From: Clostridiaceae bacterium M8S5
Lineage (GTDB): Bacteria; Bacillota; Clostridia; Tissierellales; MCWD3
DNA: 64,000 bases
Direction: 5' to 3'
Assembly (NCBI GenBank): GCA_029227815.1
Contig: CP118523.1
Location: 1,860,001 to 1,924,000, forward strand
Below the pieces are notes generated by a model. That model ran no database searches. It was given only the letters and a program-made list of their open reading frames with translations, and had not been told where the DNA came from. Below, piece by piece: positions 9,868 through 18,909 of this stretch; position 1 is the first letter of the stretch; every line of letters begins with the position of its first letter. Made by a program: the position numbers and the translations under genes.

Positions 9868-9981
9868 ATTACTTAAACTTTAATATAAACTTTTAGATAT
9901 CTGCATGGATATATATTTCGTATCTATTTTTATATATGAGATGTATATTTTGGATGGTATCAAATAATTTTGAGGTAAAGG

Positions 9982-10017
9982 CTGTAAGTGAACTAATGTT
10001 CATTTGCAGTTTTTTTT
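9982..10017 (+). terminator. attenuator terminator just upstream of ABC-F
   Basis: CTGTAAGTGAAC (9982-9993) pairs with GTTCATTTGCAG (9998-10009) over 12 bp including two G-U pairs, loop TAAT, then eight T residues (10010-10017). It ends 32 bases before the ABC-F start codon and downstream of the promoter at 9667, so it must be read through for expression. This placement is that of a transcription attenuator. Confidence 0.8.
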
Positions 10018-10049
10018 ATTTTAATATAGAAAGGTGCGAGGTGATAATT

Positions 10050-11768
10050 ATGTCAGTATTGATGCGCTGTGTTGGTATAAGAAAGAATTTTGGACAGCAA
10101 CAAGTCTTAAAAAATGTTAATATGGAAGTAAAAGCAGGGGAGAAAATAGGGCTAGTAGGAAATAATGGAGAAGGTAAGACAACACTTGCAAATATTATAT
10201 TCGGAAAAGAAAATAAAGATGGAGGAAATATAGTATGGAGCAATGAAAAAGCCAAAATAGGATATCTATTACAGTCAACTTTTTATACTGTTAACACTAT
10301 TAATGATATGTTTGCAAATAACAAAGACTGCATAAAAGCGTTTCTAAAGGCATCAAGTCAGTTAGGTATACAGAAAGTGAAAGATTGGGACAAGGAAAAA
10401 TTTAAAGGATTGAGTGGAGGTGAAAAAACAAAGTTAGCGCTGGCAAATATATGGTCAGATAAGCCCCATTTACTAATACTCGACGAACCAACAAACCATT
10501 TAGATTTTAAAGGAATCCAGTGGCTGATAGATGAGATTAGAGAATATAAAGGGACAATTATAATTATTTCACATGATAGATATTTTCTTGATGAAACAGT
10601 AGATAGAGTTATAGAACTACAAGAAGGTGTGAGCACAAGCTATAAAGGCAATTACACTTGTTATAAAAAAGAAAAGCAACATAGATACGAAAGTCAATTA
10701 AATGCTTATATAGTGCAAGAAAAGTATAAGCAAAAAATCACACAAGATATAAATAGATTAAAAACTTGGTCAGATAAATCACATAATGGGGCAGTAAAAA
10801 AAGCAGTTAAAGCTGGTAGAAAAAAGGGAGGAAAAGAACACTATAGAGTAAAAGCAAAGAAAAAAGATAAGCAAGTAAAATCAAAACTAAAACGGCTAGA
10901 AAAGATTGAAATAGAAGGAGTAAAAAAGCCTATATCAGAAAAAGAAATCAACTTTGCATTTAATGATCCGAGCAAAAAAGGAAAAAGAGTGTTAGAAGCA
11001 TCAAATATTACTAAGATATATGGAGACAAAATATTATTTAAAGATAGTTCTTTCTATATACAGAGAGGTGATAGAATAGGGTTATTTGGGGAAAACGGAT
11101 GTGGCAAGACTACGCTGATAAAAGCTATAATGGGAGAAAAAAACATAGATAAAGGAGATTTGTTTGTAAGTCCTTCAGCTAACGTGTCCTATATGAGTCA
11201 GGATGTACTTGATTTAGATAAAGAGAGCTGTGTTATAGATTTGTTTGATATCACCACAAGAGAAAAACGTAGTGAAACACAGATTTTACTAGCTAATTTA
11301 GGACTTGATGAATCTATAATAAAAAAACAGATAAAAAAGCTAAGTCTTGGAGAGCGAACTAGGGTAAAAATAGCACAGCTAATACTAAACAACAACAACA
11401 TACTAATTTTAGATGAACCTTCTAATCATCTAGATTTATACAGCAGAGAAAAATTAGAAGAGACACTAGAAAAGTATACAGGAACTATTTTATTAGCATC
11501 ACATGATAGGTATATGTTAGAAAGAATTTGCGACAAATTACTAGTCTTTGAAAATGAAAAAATAAAAAGAGTAGAATATGGGTTTAAAGAGTACATGGAG
11601 AAAATTAAAAAAGATGATACCAAGAAAAATGAAGCAAACCAGAAACTTGTCATACAAAATAGGATTGCATATATATTGGGAGAACTAAGCAAATACACTA
11701 AAGAAGACCCCGAGTATCATAAACTAGATGCAGAATTTCTAGAGTTAACAAGACAGCTGAGAAAGTAG
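10050..11768 (+). CDS. ABC-F family ATPase, probable antibiotic-resistance ribosome protection type
   Basis: Protein of 572 residues with two fused ABC ATPase domains and no membrane segments, the layout of ABC-F translation factors that act at the ribosomal E site. Domain 1: Walker A GNNGEGKTT (37-45), signature LSGGEKTK, Walker B LLILDEPTNHLD. Domain 2: GENGCGKTT, LSLGERTR, ILILDEPSNHLD. A basic, lysine-rich interdomain linker (KKAVKAGRKKGGKEHYRVKA) is where resistance ABC-Fs carry their ribosome-probing tip. ATG 10050 follows GAGGTG at 6 bases; the frame is open further upstream but crosses the attenuator. The attenuated leader favours an antibiotic-resistance role over a housekeeping one; the drug class cannot be predicted. 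Confidence 0.9.
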   Translation: MSVLMRCVGIRKNFGQQQVLKNVNMEVKAGEKIGLVGNNGEGKTTLANIIFGKENKDGGNIVWSNEKAKIGYLLQSTFYTVNTINDMFANNKDCIKAFLKASSQLGIQKVKDWDKEKFKGLSGGEKTKLALANIWSDKPHLLILDEPTNHLDFKGIQWLIDEIREYKGTIIIISHDRYFLDETVDRVIELQEGVSTSYKGNYTCYKKEKQHRYESQLNAYIVQEKYKQKITQDINRLKTWSDKSHNGAVKKAVKAGRKKGGKEHYRVKAKKKDKQVKSKLKRLEKIEIEGVKKPISEKEINFAFNDPSKKGKRVLEASNITKIYGDKILFKDSSFYIQRGDRIGLFGENGCGKTTLIKAIMGEKNIDKGDLFVSPSANVSYMSQDVLDLDKESCVIDLFDITTREKRSETQILLANLGLDESIIKKQIKKLSLGERTRVKIAQLILNNNNILILDEPSNHLDLYSREKLEETLEKYTGTILLASHDRYMLERICDKLLVFENEKIKRVEYGFKEYMEKIKKDDTKKNEANQKLVIQNRIAYILGELSKYTKEDPEYHKLDAEFLELTRQLRK

Positions 11769-11928
11769 GAGCAAGTTGATAAATTGCATACCTACTATTA
11801 AAACCTCTATATTATATATAAAATAAATAAATGAATGAGATTTTTTAATAAAGAATGGTTAGAGTAATAAGTATATTACAATACGCACAAAAAATCACTC
11901 AGATAAGAGGCAAAGTAATATTACATGG

Positions 11929-12003
11929 TATTACACAATAAAAAGCATAAATTTATAGCTGTTATAAAATCATAACAGGTACTATTTATGCTTTATTGTA
12001 ATA
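11929..12003. terminator. long imperfect stem-loop between convergent genes
   Basis: TATTACACAATAAAAAGCAT pairs, with small bulges, with ATGCTTTATTGTAATA, and an inner helix CTGTTAT / ATAACAG closes the tip. It sits between the ABC-F gene (+) and the jelly-roll operon (-) and probably serves as a bidirectional terminator. The rest of 11769-12182 shows no gene. Confidence 0.6.
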
Positions 12004-12182
12004 ATTCTAAGTTATTAATAGCTTCTTAGATTCATCGTTTATTACTAAAAATAACTCTCTAGTTAATTTTCACTATAACACTTTGGTATGTTTTACTGAA
12101 AGTTTTTACTTAGTAAATTAATAGTATAAATATTCTAAGGATTTATCTATATTTATAAACTAAAATAGGGTTTGTTTTTTAT

Positions 12183-13109
12183 TTATGCTATTCTTGTGAT
12201 TGATGCAACTAGTGACGTTCCTCCTGCATTTACTAGTCCACTTATTATTTGTGTAGAACTAATAAATTTTAGTTTATCCCCTTTGTTTAATGCTACAATT
12301 GCTGTTTGGGTTGTATTACCAACATCTGTTATATCATTTAAACTGTTTCCTGAACTTAATATTATAATGCCATCTCTGACTAAAGATATTGATAATCCTA
12401 CAAAGTCATTCATTCCAAGACTTGATTCAAGAAATACATTAGCTCTGAAACTTACTAAATACAATCCTGATGACATTATCGTAAATATATTAGAATCAAA
12501 TCCTATATTAGATTGTAATGTCATATCAGTAAATTCAAGTGTCTGCCCTTGCATTATTCCATCCACATTCAGATTATTATTTACTGATATAAACGTATTA
12601 TAATCATTCATACATCTATTACACATATCTCCTAACGACAATCTTACAATAGCTAGTTGGGCACTAACATTCTGTTCAGAAGCTAATCTAACTGCTCCTG
12701 CACTACGGTTAACTAATCTAATTTTATCTCCAGCTGTTATTCCAACCAATTCACTAGTACTCAAAGTAAACCTACCTGACTGAGAAGAATCCAAATTCAA
12801 TCCTGCCGATGCTATATTAGTGCCTTGTTGATTTTCTGTTGTTATCGCTATAAAAGAAAAATTAACATCTTTAAAAATATTTACCCACCAAGATATAATA
12901 TATATTCCACTTTCACTAAAAGTAATAGTATCAGCGTCTTTCTGATATGTTATATCTGATGTGATTTGATCAATTGTATCAAAAGATACAGCATCTCCAT
13001 TATTAAGAGTCGATTCATTGTTAGCTGTCATACTGATATAACTACTCATCATAGAAGATTTCTGTGGTTTTATCTCGTTTATTTTATTATTTTCTTGTTT
13101 AATCAACAT
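12183..13109 (-). CDS. tandem TNF/C1q-like jelly-roll protein (BclA C-terminal domain type)
   Basis: Protein of 308 residues, no signal peptide. Two similar beta-rich domains (about 25-160 and 165-308) follow a short charged N-terminus. The pattern of the first, ITYQKDADTITFSESGIYII then SWWVNIF, and of the second, FTIMSSGLYLVSFRANVF, is that of the trimeric TNF/C1q-like domain found at the C-terminus of exosporium glycoproteins such as BclA. The collagen-like repeat of BclA is missing. Its ATG overlaps the stop of the 161-residue relative upstream (ATG at 13109-13107, TGA at 13105-13103), so they are co-translated. A spore or cell-surface role is inferred from the fold. Confidence 0.75.
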   Translation of the reverse strand: MLIKQENNKINEIKPQKSSMMSSYISMTANNESTLNNGDAVSFDTIDQITSDITYQKDADTITFSESGIYIISWWVNIFKDVNFSFIAITTENQQGTNIASAGLNLDSSQSGRFTLSTSELVGITAGDKIRLVNRSAGAVRLASEQNVSAQLAIVRLSLGDMCNRCMNDYNTFISVNNNLNVDGIMQGQTLEFTDMTLQSNIGFDSNIFTIMSSGLYLVSFRANVFLESSLGMNDFVGLSISLVRDGIIILSSGNSLNDITDVGNTTQTAIVALNKGDKLKFISSTQIISGLVNAGGTSLVASITRIA

Positions 13110-13588
13110 GATCCCTCCTGTCCAACCTTAAAAGCTATAAAAGTAGCACTAACTCCAGTATTAATTGTATATAATGTCCTTGCATTCCCACTATCATTAA
13201 TAAACTCTAACGCTTGACCTGCTTTAATAGCAATTATCATATTACCATCGATTGGTACTTCGATATTCTGGCTTGCAGATATCGCTACTACTGCTTGTGT
13301 TTGTTTGTCTACTAAAGATACAATATTATTATCTTCAGCGAAGTTCATCCACCAATACAAGTAATAGACACCTTCTGTATTAAATGTAATACTACCATCA
13401 TCATTTAATACAATATCATCAGAAGCGGAATTAATTTCATCTAAGCTAATAACTGAGTTGTTATTAACTGCATAACTACTTAAGCTGGTAACCATAATAT
13501 GACTCAAACTATCGTGGAGCTGTTTTACTTCATTTTTAGAGTTATTTATGCTTATACTTTTACTCTTTATACCTAAACCTTTTTCCAT
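13103..13588 (-). CDS. single-domain TNF/C1q-like jelly-roll protein
   Basis: Protein of 161 residues, first gene of a two-gene minus-strand operon. After a short polar N-terminus it has one jelly-roll domain: DDGSITFNTEGVYYLYWWMN matches the core of both domains in the next gene's product, and the end ATFIAFKVG is the last strand. ATG 13588 is chosen because AGGAG lies 8 bases upstream; a GTG at 13597 directly abuts the AGGAG. An AT-rich region with a TATAAT-like stretch lies upstream on the minus strand; I cannot tell whether it is a sporulation promoter. Surface or spore-coat function is inferred. Confidence 0.72.
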   Translation of the reverse strand: MEKGLGIKSKSISINNSKNEVKQLHDSLSHIMVTSLSSYAVNNNSVISLDEINSASDDIVLNDDGSITFNTEGVYYLYWWMNFAEDNNIVSLVDKQTQAVVAISASQNIEVPIDGNMIIAIKAGQALEFINDSGNARTLYTINTGVSATFIAFKVGQEGSC

Positions 13589-13780
13589 ATACAACACTCC
13601 TAAAAAATACAGTTATAAAGATAACTATATACTTTTGTTCTACTCTTAATTTCAATAAGTAATCTCTGATTATACTTGGTATATTATAATATATGTCCAT
13701 TTTTTATTTATAGTGCCAAGTTCCAATTATGCATTATACAATCATATAAACATAGAATATCAGTTGCTGAAATAAAATTA

Positions 13781-13948
13781 AAAATTAAAAAAGATGATAC
13801 CAAGAAAAATGAAGCTGACCAGAAACTTGTTATACAAAATAGGATTGCATAGATATTATGTGAATTAAGCAAATACACTAAAGAAGACCCCGAGTATCAT
13901 AAATTAGATGCTAAACTTATAGTGTTAACAAGACAGTCTAGAAAATAG
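13781..13948 (+). pseudogene. duplicated 3' end of the ABC-F gene
   Basis: 168 bases align without gaps to the last 168 bases of the ABC-F gene (11601-11768), with about 18 mismatches by my count (near 89% identity). The copy keeps the stop codon position (13946-13948) but has an internal in-frame TAG and no start. It is the scar of a partial duplication, with the two jelly-roll genes lying between the copies. Confidence 0.9.
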
Positions 13949-14042
13949 AGTGTGTAAGTGTAAAATAATATTCTATAAAAAGAAGGTTTTTATATGGAAT
14001 AAATCATGATAATATATATATTAGGTAAAGAGAGAAGGTGAT

Positions 14043-14501
14043 ATTATAAAAAAAACCAAGATAGCATTTTTTATAATTATTACAATAATAATTATCTATA
14101 CAACATATTTATATAGAAGTATTAAAATATCAGAAATAATAGGATATAACAATGACGAGTTCAAATGCAATAATTTAGAGGTGAAGATATTAACAGTTGG
14201 TAACGGTGTTCTAACAGATAAGATAGTAACAATAAACAACAGTAAACATATAGATAAAATACTTAAAAAACTAGCAGTTTATAAAGTCAGAAAACCTATG
14301 CAAAACAGCTATAGCTGGGCAAATAACAAGCAGTACAACTTAAAGTTTAAATCAGTAGACAACAATAATGACCTAATGATAAAAATCGTGACAGAAAAGT
14401 ATATAGGAATAAGCATAGGGACAAATGCTATGAAGATGTATGAAATAAAAGGAGAAGGAATAGATAGAGGGTTTTTAGAAGGTATATTTGCTAGAAAATG
14501 A
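14043..14501 (+). CDS. membrane-anchored small hypothetical protein, unusual start
   Basis: The frame ending at 14501 has a GTG at 14181 with no good ribosome site, but is open back to 14025. In this extension codons 14049-14105 encode KKTKIAFFIIITIIIIYTTY, a clean membrane anchor, and AAGGTGAT (14035-14042), a near-perfect Shine-Dalgarno, lies just before an in-frame ATT (14043) or ATA (14046). I therefore call about 152 residues with a rare start codon; 14181 is the conservative start. The outer part (TVGNGVLTDKIVTINNSKHI) resembles small anchored Clostridia proteins without known role. It ends 41 bases before the methyltransferase gene. Confidence 0.55.
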   Translation: MIKKTKIAFFIIITIIIIYTTYLYRSIKISEIIGYNNDEFKCNNLEVKILTVGNGVLTDKIVTINNSKHIDKILKKLAVYKVRKPMQNSYSWANNKQYNLKFKSVDNNNDLMIKIVTEKYIGISIGTNAMKMYEIKGEGIDRGFLEGIFARK

Positions 14502-14542
14502 TATTAGTTAAAACAGCACCATCACATAATAGGAGGGTGAAG

Positions 14543-15274
14543 ATGGATAACAAAAATTACTATAACAACTATGAGGAAAGATATAGAATTTTACATCAAG
14601 CTGGTATAGAAAGTTGGGGACAATCAGCAGAAGATGAAGACTTGATTTTTACGTTAACAAAATGGGTTGAAAAATATAACTTGGTAGGTAAAAAAGTTAT
14701 CGAATTTGCTTGCGGTGAAGGTGCTTGCGGATTAATTTTATCGAAGCTAGGATGTATATATCATGGCGTTGATATTGCACCATCAGCTATAGAAACAACA
14801 CAACAACTGTTAGCAAATTATCCAAATGCAAGAGTTACGCTTCTAGATATGGTCAAAGAAACTTTAGAAGACAAGTATGATGCAGCCTTGGATGTATGTG
14901 GGTTACATATGCTAATAACAGACTCAGATAGAGCTAAATATTTAACTAATGTATTCTCATCGTTGAAGGACAATTCACCTATGCTGTTTTATAATGAAAG
15001 CTATAGAGATAATGCATATATGGGTACAGTTAAAAGCATACATGATTGGTATGAAGTAATGAATATTGATAAATCGCCAAAACAAAGAGTGATAAAAATA
15101 GAAGAAAAAGATATAGAAATAGCTATCCCTATCTTACAAGCAAGACCAAAAAATAAAGAGTTATATATAAAAGAAATGGTTGGGGTTGGTTTTATAGTTG
15201 ATGAAGTTATAATAAACACCTATCAAGATGTGCAAACTTCAGCCAATATTTATGTTCATAAACCAAATATTTAA
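14543..15274 (+). CDS. class I SAM-dependent methyltransferase
   Basis: Protein of 243 residues with the Rossmann-type methyltransferase core. Motif I is KKVIEFACGEGACGLILSKL (SAM glycine-rich loop EFACGEGACG), the acidic end of strand 2 is YHGVDIAPSA, and the motif IV region is KYDAALDVCGLHML. ATG 14543 follows AGGAGGG at 5 bases and the upstream in-frame ATG at 14498 lacks a site. The acceptor substrate is not evident. A terminator follows at 15321. Confidence 0.85.
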   Translation: MDNKNYYNNYEERYRILHQAGIESWGQSAEDEDLIFTLTKWVEKYNLVGKKVIEFACGEGACGLILSKLGCIYHGVDIAPSAIETTQQLLANYPNARVTLLDMVKETLEDKYDAALDVCGLHMLITDSDRAKYLTNVFSSLKDNSPMLFYNESYRDNAYMGTVKSIHDWYEVMNIDKSPKQRVIKIEEKDIEIAIPILQARPKNKELYIKEMVGVGFIVDEVIINTYQDVQTSANIYVHKPNI

Positions 15275-15320
15275 TTATAATATAACGTAAAAAACTAAGA
15301 ATAATATTAAGCTAGTAATA

Positions 15321-15358
15321 GAAAAAAGGTAAAGTCTATAATGACATTGTCTTTTTTT
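15321..15358 (+). terminator. intrinsic terminator
   Basis: AAAAAAGGTAAAGT pairs imperfectly with ACATTGTCTTTTTTT around CTATAATG, with the T-tract forming the end of the stem. It closes the unit 14043-15274. Confidence 0.6.
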
Positions 15359-15478
15359 AGTTGTGTTGTTTCAATCAAAAGTTAAGACTTTCTTAAGAAA
15401 AACAACACCAAAAAATTAAGGATATTATCATAGTATATAAAGGGTAGAAAAATAATTGGATAGAAAGAAGGAGATAGT

Positions 15479-18457
15479 TTGAAAAAAGTTACAAAAATAG
15501 CTACGGTAGTATTTCTAATACTCATATGCACTATAATAGTATTTAGCAAAGTAGAAAACAAAGAATCTGATTTGCATGGATTTAGAGTAGTATCAGATGA
15601 AAAAGTTGAAGAATTAAATGGTAGAGGTATACTATACGAGCATATAAAATCAAAAGGCAAAGTGCTATATATTAAGAATGAAGACAAAAACAGATCCTTT
15701 TCTATTAATATCAAAACAATGCCGAAAAACAACAGAGGGACAAATCATGTAATAGAGCATTGCATAGCGCAGGGAGGATCAGAGCATTACCCAGTGAAAA
15801 GCTCCATAGATAAAGCAAAAAACAATTCCATGTGCGAATCACTCATGATATACACAAAACAAGATCGTGTAACTTATTGTGCAAGTAGTTATGTAGAAAA
15901 TGATATATACAATATGATGGATGTAACACTTGATGCGGTTTTCTTTTCTAATCTTGTTAAAGATCCAAATATATTAAAAACACAAAGAGGATTATTTTGC
16001 TTAGATGATATTGATGAAGAGATAGTGTTTAGAGGGAATGTATATAGCGAAATGAAAGGGATGCAAGACTCAGAATTACAGCTACAAAAAGCAATAACAA
16101 AATCACTTTTCTCAAAAACAGATTATAGATGGGATGTAGGTGGAATACCAAAAGATATCATGAAACTTACAAAAGAAGAAGTCATAAAGACTTACGAAAA
16201 GCAGTATGTACCATCTAATTGCTACATAATTGTATATGGAAAAGTTGATATAGAAAAAGTTCTAACAAACTTAAATAAATATTTTAGTCATAGAAAATTT
16301 GAACAAGTAAACAATGAAAACGTGCTGATTCAAAGACAAACATCAAATAAAGAAGTTGAGTATATAGAAGACTATGGAGTTGCAGAGGATAAAGATACTA
16401 CAAATAAAACGTACATTACATATAACTATGTGGTAGGTGATATAAAAGATAAAGAGGGCATATTTGTAGCTAACATAATCAATAGATTGTTAAAAGATGA
16501 TATTGACCAGTTGAAAAAACAAATACAATCACAAAAGCTAGGAAAAGATGTATATTCTGAGTTAACAATGGAAGGTATTCAGCCAATATATACAATAAAA
16601 GTATTAGATTCAGACATTAAGAACAAATTAAAGATTCAAGAACTTATAGATGATTTGTTTACAAAGAGATACCAAAACGGATTTGCCATAGAGCAGATAG
16701 ATAATTTACTCAGTAAATGCAAAAGAATTGAAGAAAGAAGATGCTTAAATACAGTAAGTCATTATAGAATCAATCAAGACATATGTAGAGGTTGGATGCA
16801 TGGAGAAAATATATTTGATTATATAAGAAATGAAGACACTATAGAATCAATAGAAAACAATGTAGAGAAAGGATGTTTTAAAGAGTTTATAAAGCGAGAA
16901 TTCATAGATAACAAACACCGATCCATAGTAGTGCTCAACCCAGTAAAAGGATTAGCAGAACTAAAAGCAAGAAAAACCAAAGAATATCTAAAGAACTATA
17001 AAGTAAAGCTATCAAAAAATGAGCTAGAAAAATTAGTAGAGAACACAAAAGCACTAAATGCATGGATAGATAAGTCAAGTTCTAAAAATGATGAGAATAA
17101 AATTCCAAAGTTAACCTTAGAAGATATAAAAATAGAGATGGATAATATTCCAACACAGATGGATAAATTGCATGGAGTATCTACTATTTATCATCCTATG
17201 AACATAGATGGGTTCTCTCAAATATCATTGTATTTTGATACAGATAATGTAGTTGAAGATGAATTATGCTATGTCAAACTATTATGTGATGTACTTGGAA
17301 AACTAGAGACTATAAAAAATAACAAAGAACAAATATCAGAAAAAAGAAAAAAGTATCCATTTGTGATTATGCCAGAATTCCATGATAAATCAGAGTCAAA
17401 TATAAAAGGACTAAAAATTAGTATGAGTATGAAAATGGACAAAGGTAAATGTAAAGATATACTTAATTTCAAAGAAGAAATAATAAATAGTACTCTGTTT
17501 AAAGATAAAGAAAGTATTAAAAACATACTCGTTAGTATTCAATCTGATTATAAAACATTTATAAAAGAATATGATTATGGAAAATATGTAGCTAGTAATA
17601 GTGTCAAATGTCAAGGAGAAAAGTATTCTAAGATTTGGGGAGATAAGTATAGAGTTTTTATTAATAACTTACTTGCTAATTACGATAATCAATTTGATAA
17701 TATAGAGCGTAACCTCAAAGAAGTAAACCGTAAAGTATTTAATACTAACAATATGACTATAAGCTTCACAGGGAGCAATCAAGGGTATGAAGAATTTAAA
17801 AGTAATATAGGGGATTTAATAAGTAAGATCAACAATAAAAAAGAGGCAAAATCAGAGTCTATAAAAAATAAGAAAAATAGAAAAGCCACTATAATGCCTA
17901 TAGATACATCATATGTAGTAGTGGGTGGCAACTTTATAGAAGAAGGATATAAATATGATCCCAAAATGAAAGTACTTGAAAATATCATCAATAATGAATA
18001 TATAAAACAATTACGTATTAAAGGATACGCTTACGATGCAAACATAAACATTTCAGAAGATGGAGATATCACAATTTCAGTTGATAGATGTGATGATATA
18101 AAAAAAACACTAGAAATTATAGACAGCGTAGTGAAGTTTATAGAGAATTTTACACTAGCAAAAGATCAAATGCACAATCATATAGTTAGTACTATACCTA
18201 AGATACTGAAAAGAGATGAATTCGATTCATATATATTCAGATATAAAGCCTATGACAAAATGCTTTTTGCAAAACAGTCTATAGACAAAAGAATACAACA
18301 ATGTAATCAAATCAAAACTACAAAAGATAAAGATATAAAAAAATATGCTAAAATGTTAAAAGCAATACTAGATCAGAATAACTATTGCATAACTGGGGGA
18401 AAAGATATAATCTTAAAAAACAAAGGATTGTTTGATGAAATAGAGTATTTTAAATAA
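15479..18457 (+). CDS. membrane-anchored M16C family zinc protease (PreP-like)
   Basis: Protein of 992 residues. The first 25 residues hold one hydrophobic segment (IATVVFLILICTIIVF), an uncleaved anchor or signal peptide, so the enzyme works outside the cell. The inverted zinc motif is HVIEH (residues near 91-95), with the third ligand in NVYSEMKGMQDS. The order of catalytic half, M16C-associated helical hairpin and inactive second half, and the length near 1000, match presequence-protease/pitrilysin-type M16C enzymes that enclose and degrade peptides of up to a few dozen residues. TTG 15479 follows AAGGAG. Most relatives are cytoplasmic or organellar, so the anchor is unusual. A perfect terminator follows. 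Confidence 0.9.
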   Translation: MKKVTKIATVVFLILICTIIVFSKVENKESDLHGFRVVSDEKVEELNGRGILYEHIKSKGKVLYIKNEDKNRSFSINIKTMPKNNRGTNHVIEHCIAQGGSEHYPVKSSIDKAKNNSMCESLMIYTKQDRVTYCASSYVENDIYNMMDVTLDAVFFSNLVKDPNILKTQRGLFCLDDIDEEIVFRGNVYSEMKGMQDSELQLQKAITKSLFSKTDYRWDVGGIPKDIMKLTKEEVIKTYEKQYVPSNCYIIVYGKVDIEKVLTNLNKYFSHRKFEQVNNENVLIQRQTSNKEVEYIEDYGVAEDKDTTNKTYITYNYVVGDIKDKEGIFVANIINRLLKDDIDQLKKQIQSQKLGKDVYSELTMEGIQPIYTIKVLDSDIKNKLKIQELIDDLFTKRYQNGFAIEQIDNLLSKCKRIEERRCLNTVSHYRINQDICRGWMHGENIFDYIRNEDTIESIENNVEKGCFKEFIKREFIDNKHRSIVVLNPVKGLAELKARKTKEYLKNYKVKLSKNELEKLVENTKALNAWIDKSSSKNDENKIPKLTLEDIKIEMDNIPTQMDKLHGVSTIYHPMNIDGFSQISLYFDTDNVVEDELCYVKLLCDVLGKLETIKNNKEQISEKRKKYPFVIMPEFHDKSESNIKGLKISMSMKMDKGKCKDILNFKEEIINSTLFKDKESIKNILVSIQSDYKTFIKEYDYGKYVASNSVKCQGEKYSKIWGDKYRVFINNLLANYDNQFDNIERNLKEVNRKVFNTNNMTISFTGSNQGYEEFKSNIGDLISKINNKKEAKSESIKNKKNRKATIMPIDTSYVVVGGNFIEEGYKYDPKMKVLENIINNEYIKQLRIKGYAYDANINISEDGDITISVDRCDDIKKTLEIIDSVVKFIENFTLAKDQMHNHIVSTIPKILKRDEFDSYIFRYKAYDKMLFAKQSIDKRIQQCNQIKTTKDKDIKKYAKMLKAILDQNNYCITGGKDIILKNKGLFDEIEYFK

Positions 18458-18467
18458 AATATAAACA

Positions 18468-18498
18468 AAAAGGTGAATTTTAATATTTCACCTTTTTA
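18468..18498 (+). terminator. intrinsic terminator of the M16C gene
   Basis: AAAAAGGTGAA pairs with TTCACCTTTTT around TTTAATAT. The T-tract is part of the downstream arm. Confidence 0.8.
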
Positions 18499-18594
18499 TG
18501 TTTTTGCATAAAAAATTTACCAAATACATTGACTTTTTGTAGCTACTAATATATATTTATTATAGTGGCGACAATAAAGTGAGGTGATTATTCA

Positions 18595-18774
18595 GTGCCT
18601 AAGAAAATGGGTAGACCACTTTCTGCAAATCCTAAAGATACAATGATACGTTTTCGTGCAGATAAGTCAACAGTAGACAAGCTAGATGAATGTGCAAAGG
18701 CGTTAGGGACTAGTCGTTCTGATGTAATAAGAAAAGGGATAGATAAAGTTGCAGAAGGAATTAAGGGTAAATAA
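18595..18774 (+). CDS. small ribbon-helix-helix (CopG-type) DNA-binding protein
   Basis: A 59-residue protein starting at GTG with GAGGTG 8 bases upstream. It begins PKKMGRPLSANPKD, the basic GRP arm common in Arc/CopG proteins, then a beta strand TMIRFRADKS and two helices VDKLDECAKALGTSRSDVIR KG-I, which is the RHH fold. It probably binds DNA as a dimer and may regulate its own operon with the 88-residue gene downstream. Such pairs are common in mobile DNA of Clostridia. Confidence 0.85.
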   Translation: MPKKMGRPLSANPKDTMIRFRADKSTVDKLDECAKALGTSRSDVIRKGIDKVAEGIKGK

Positions 18775-18775
18775 A

Positions 18776-18839
18776 AAGAAGTAGCGTCACCCTAATAACA
18801 GACACTACTTCTTCCAACGCCCTCTACATAAGCAGAGGT
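18776..18839 (+). promoter_or_regulatory. two hairpins between the CopG gene and the 88-residue gene
   Basis: AAGAAGTAG (18776-18784) pairs with CTACTTCTT (18805-18813), and CCTCT / AGAGG (about 18822-18839) forms a second hairpin. No T-tract follows either, so they look like a leader or mRNA-processing structure rather than a terminator. I recall similar hairpin pairs after small CopG genes in other Clostridia but cannot verify this here. Confidence 0.5.
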
Positions 18840-18909
18840 AAATATATTATACACCTGTTTATTATGAAAATCAATTATATTACCAATATTTTTTATCGGA
18901 GGTGTAAAT

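Noticed and set aside
9936..10049. N-terminal extension of the ABC-F protein from ATG 9936
   Set aside because: It would translate through the attenuator hairpin and T-tract, lacks a ribosome site, and ABC-F proteins begin near MSVLMRCVGI.
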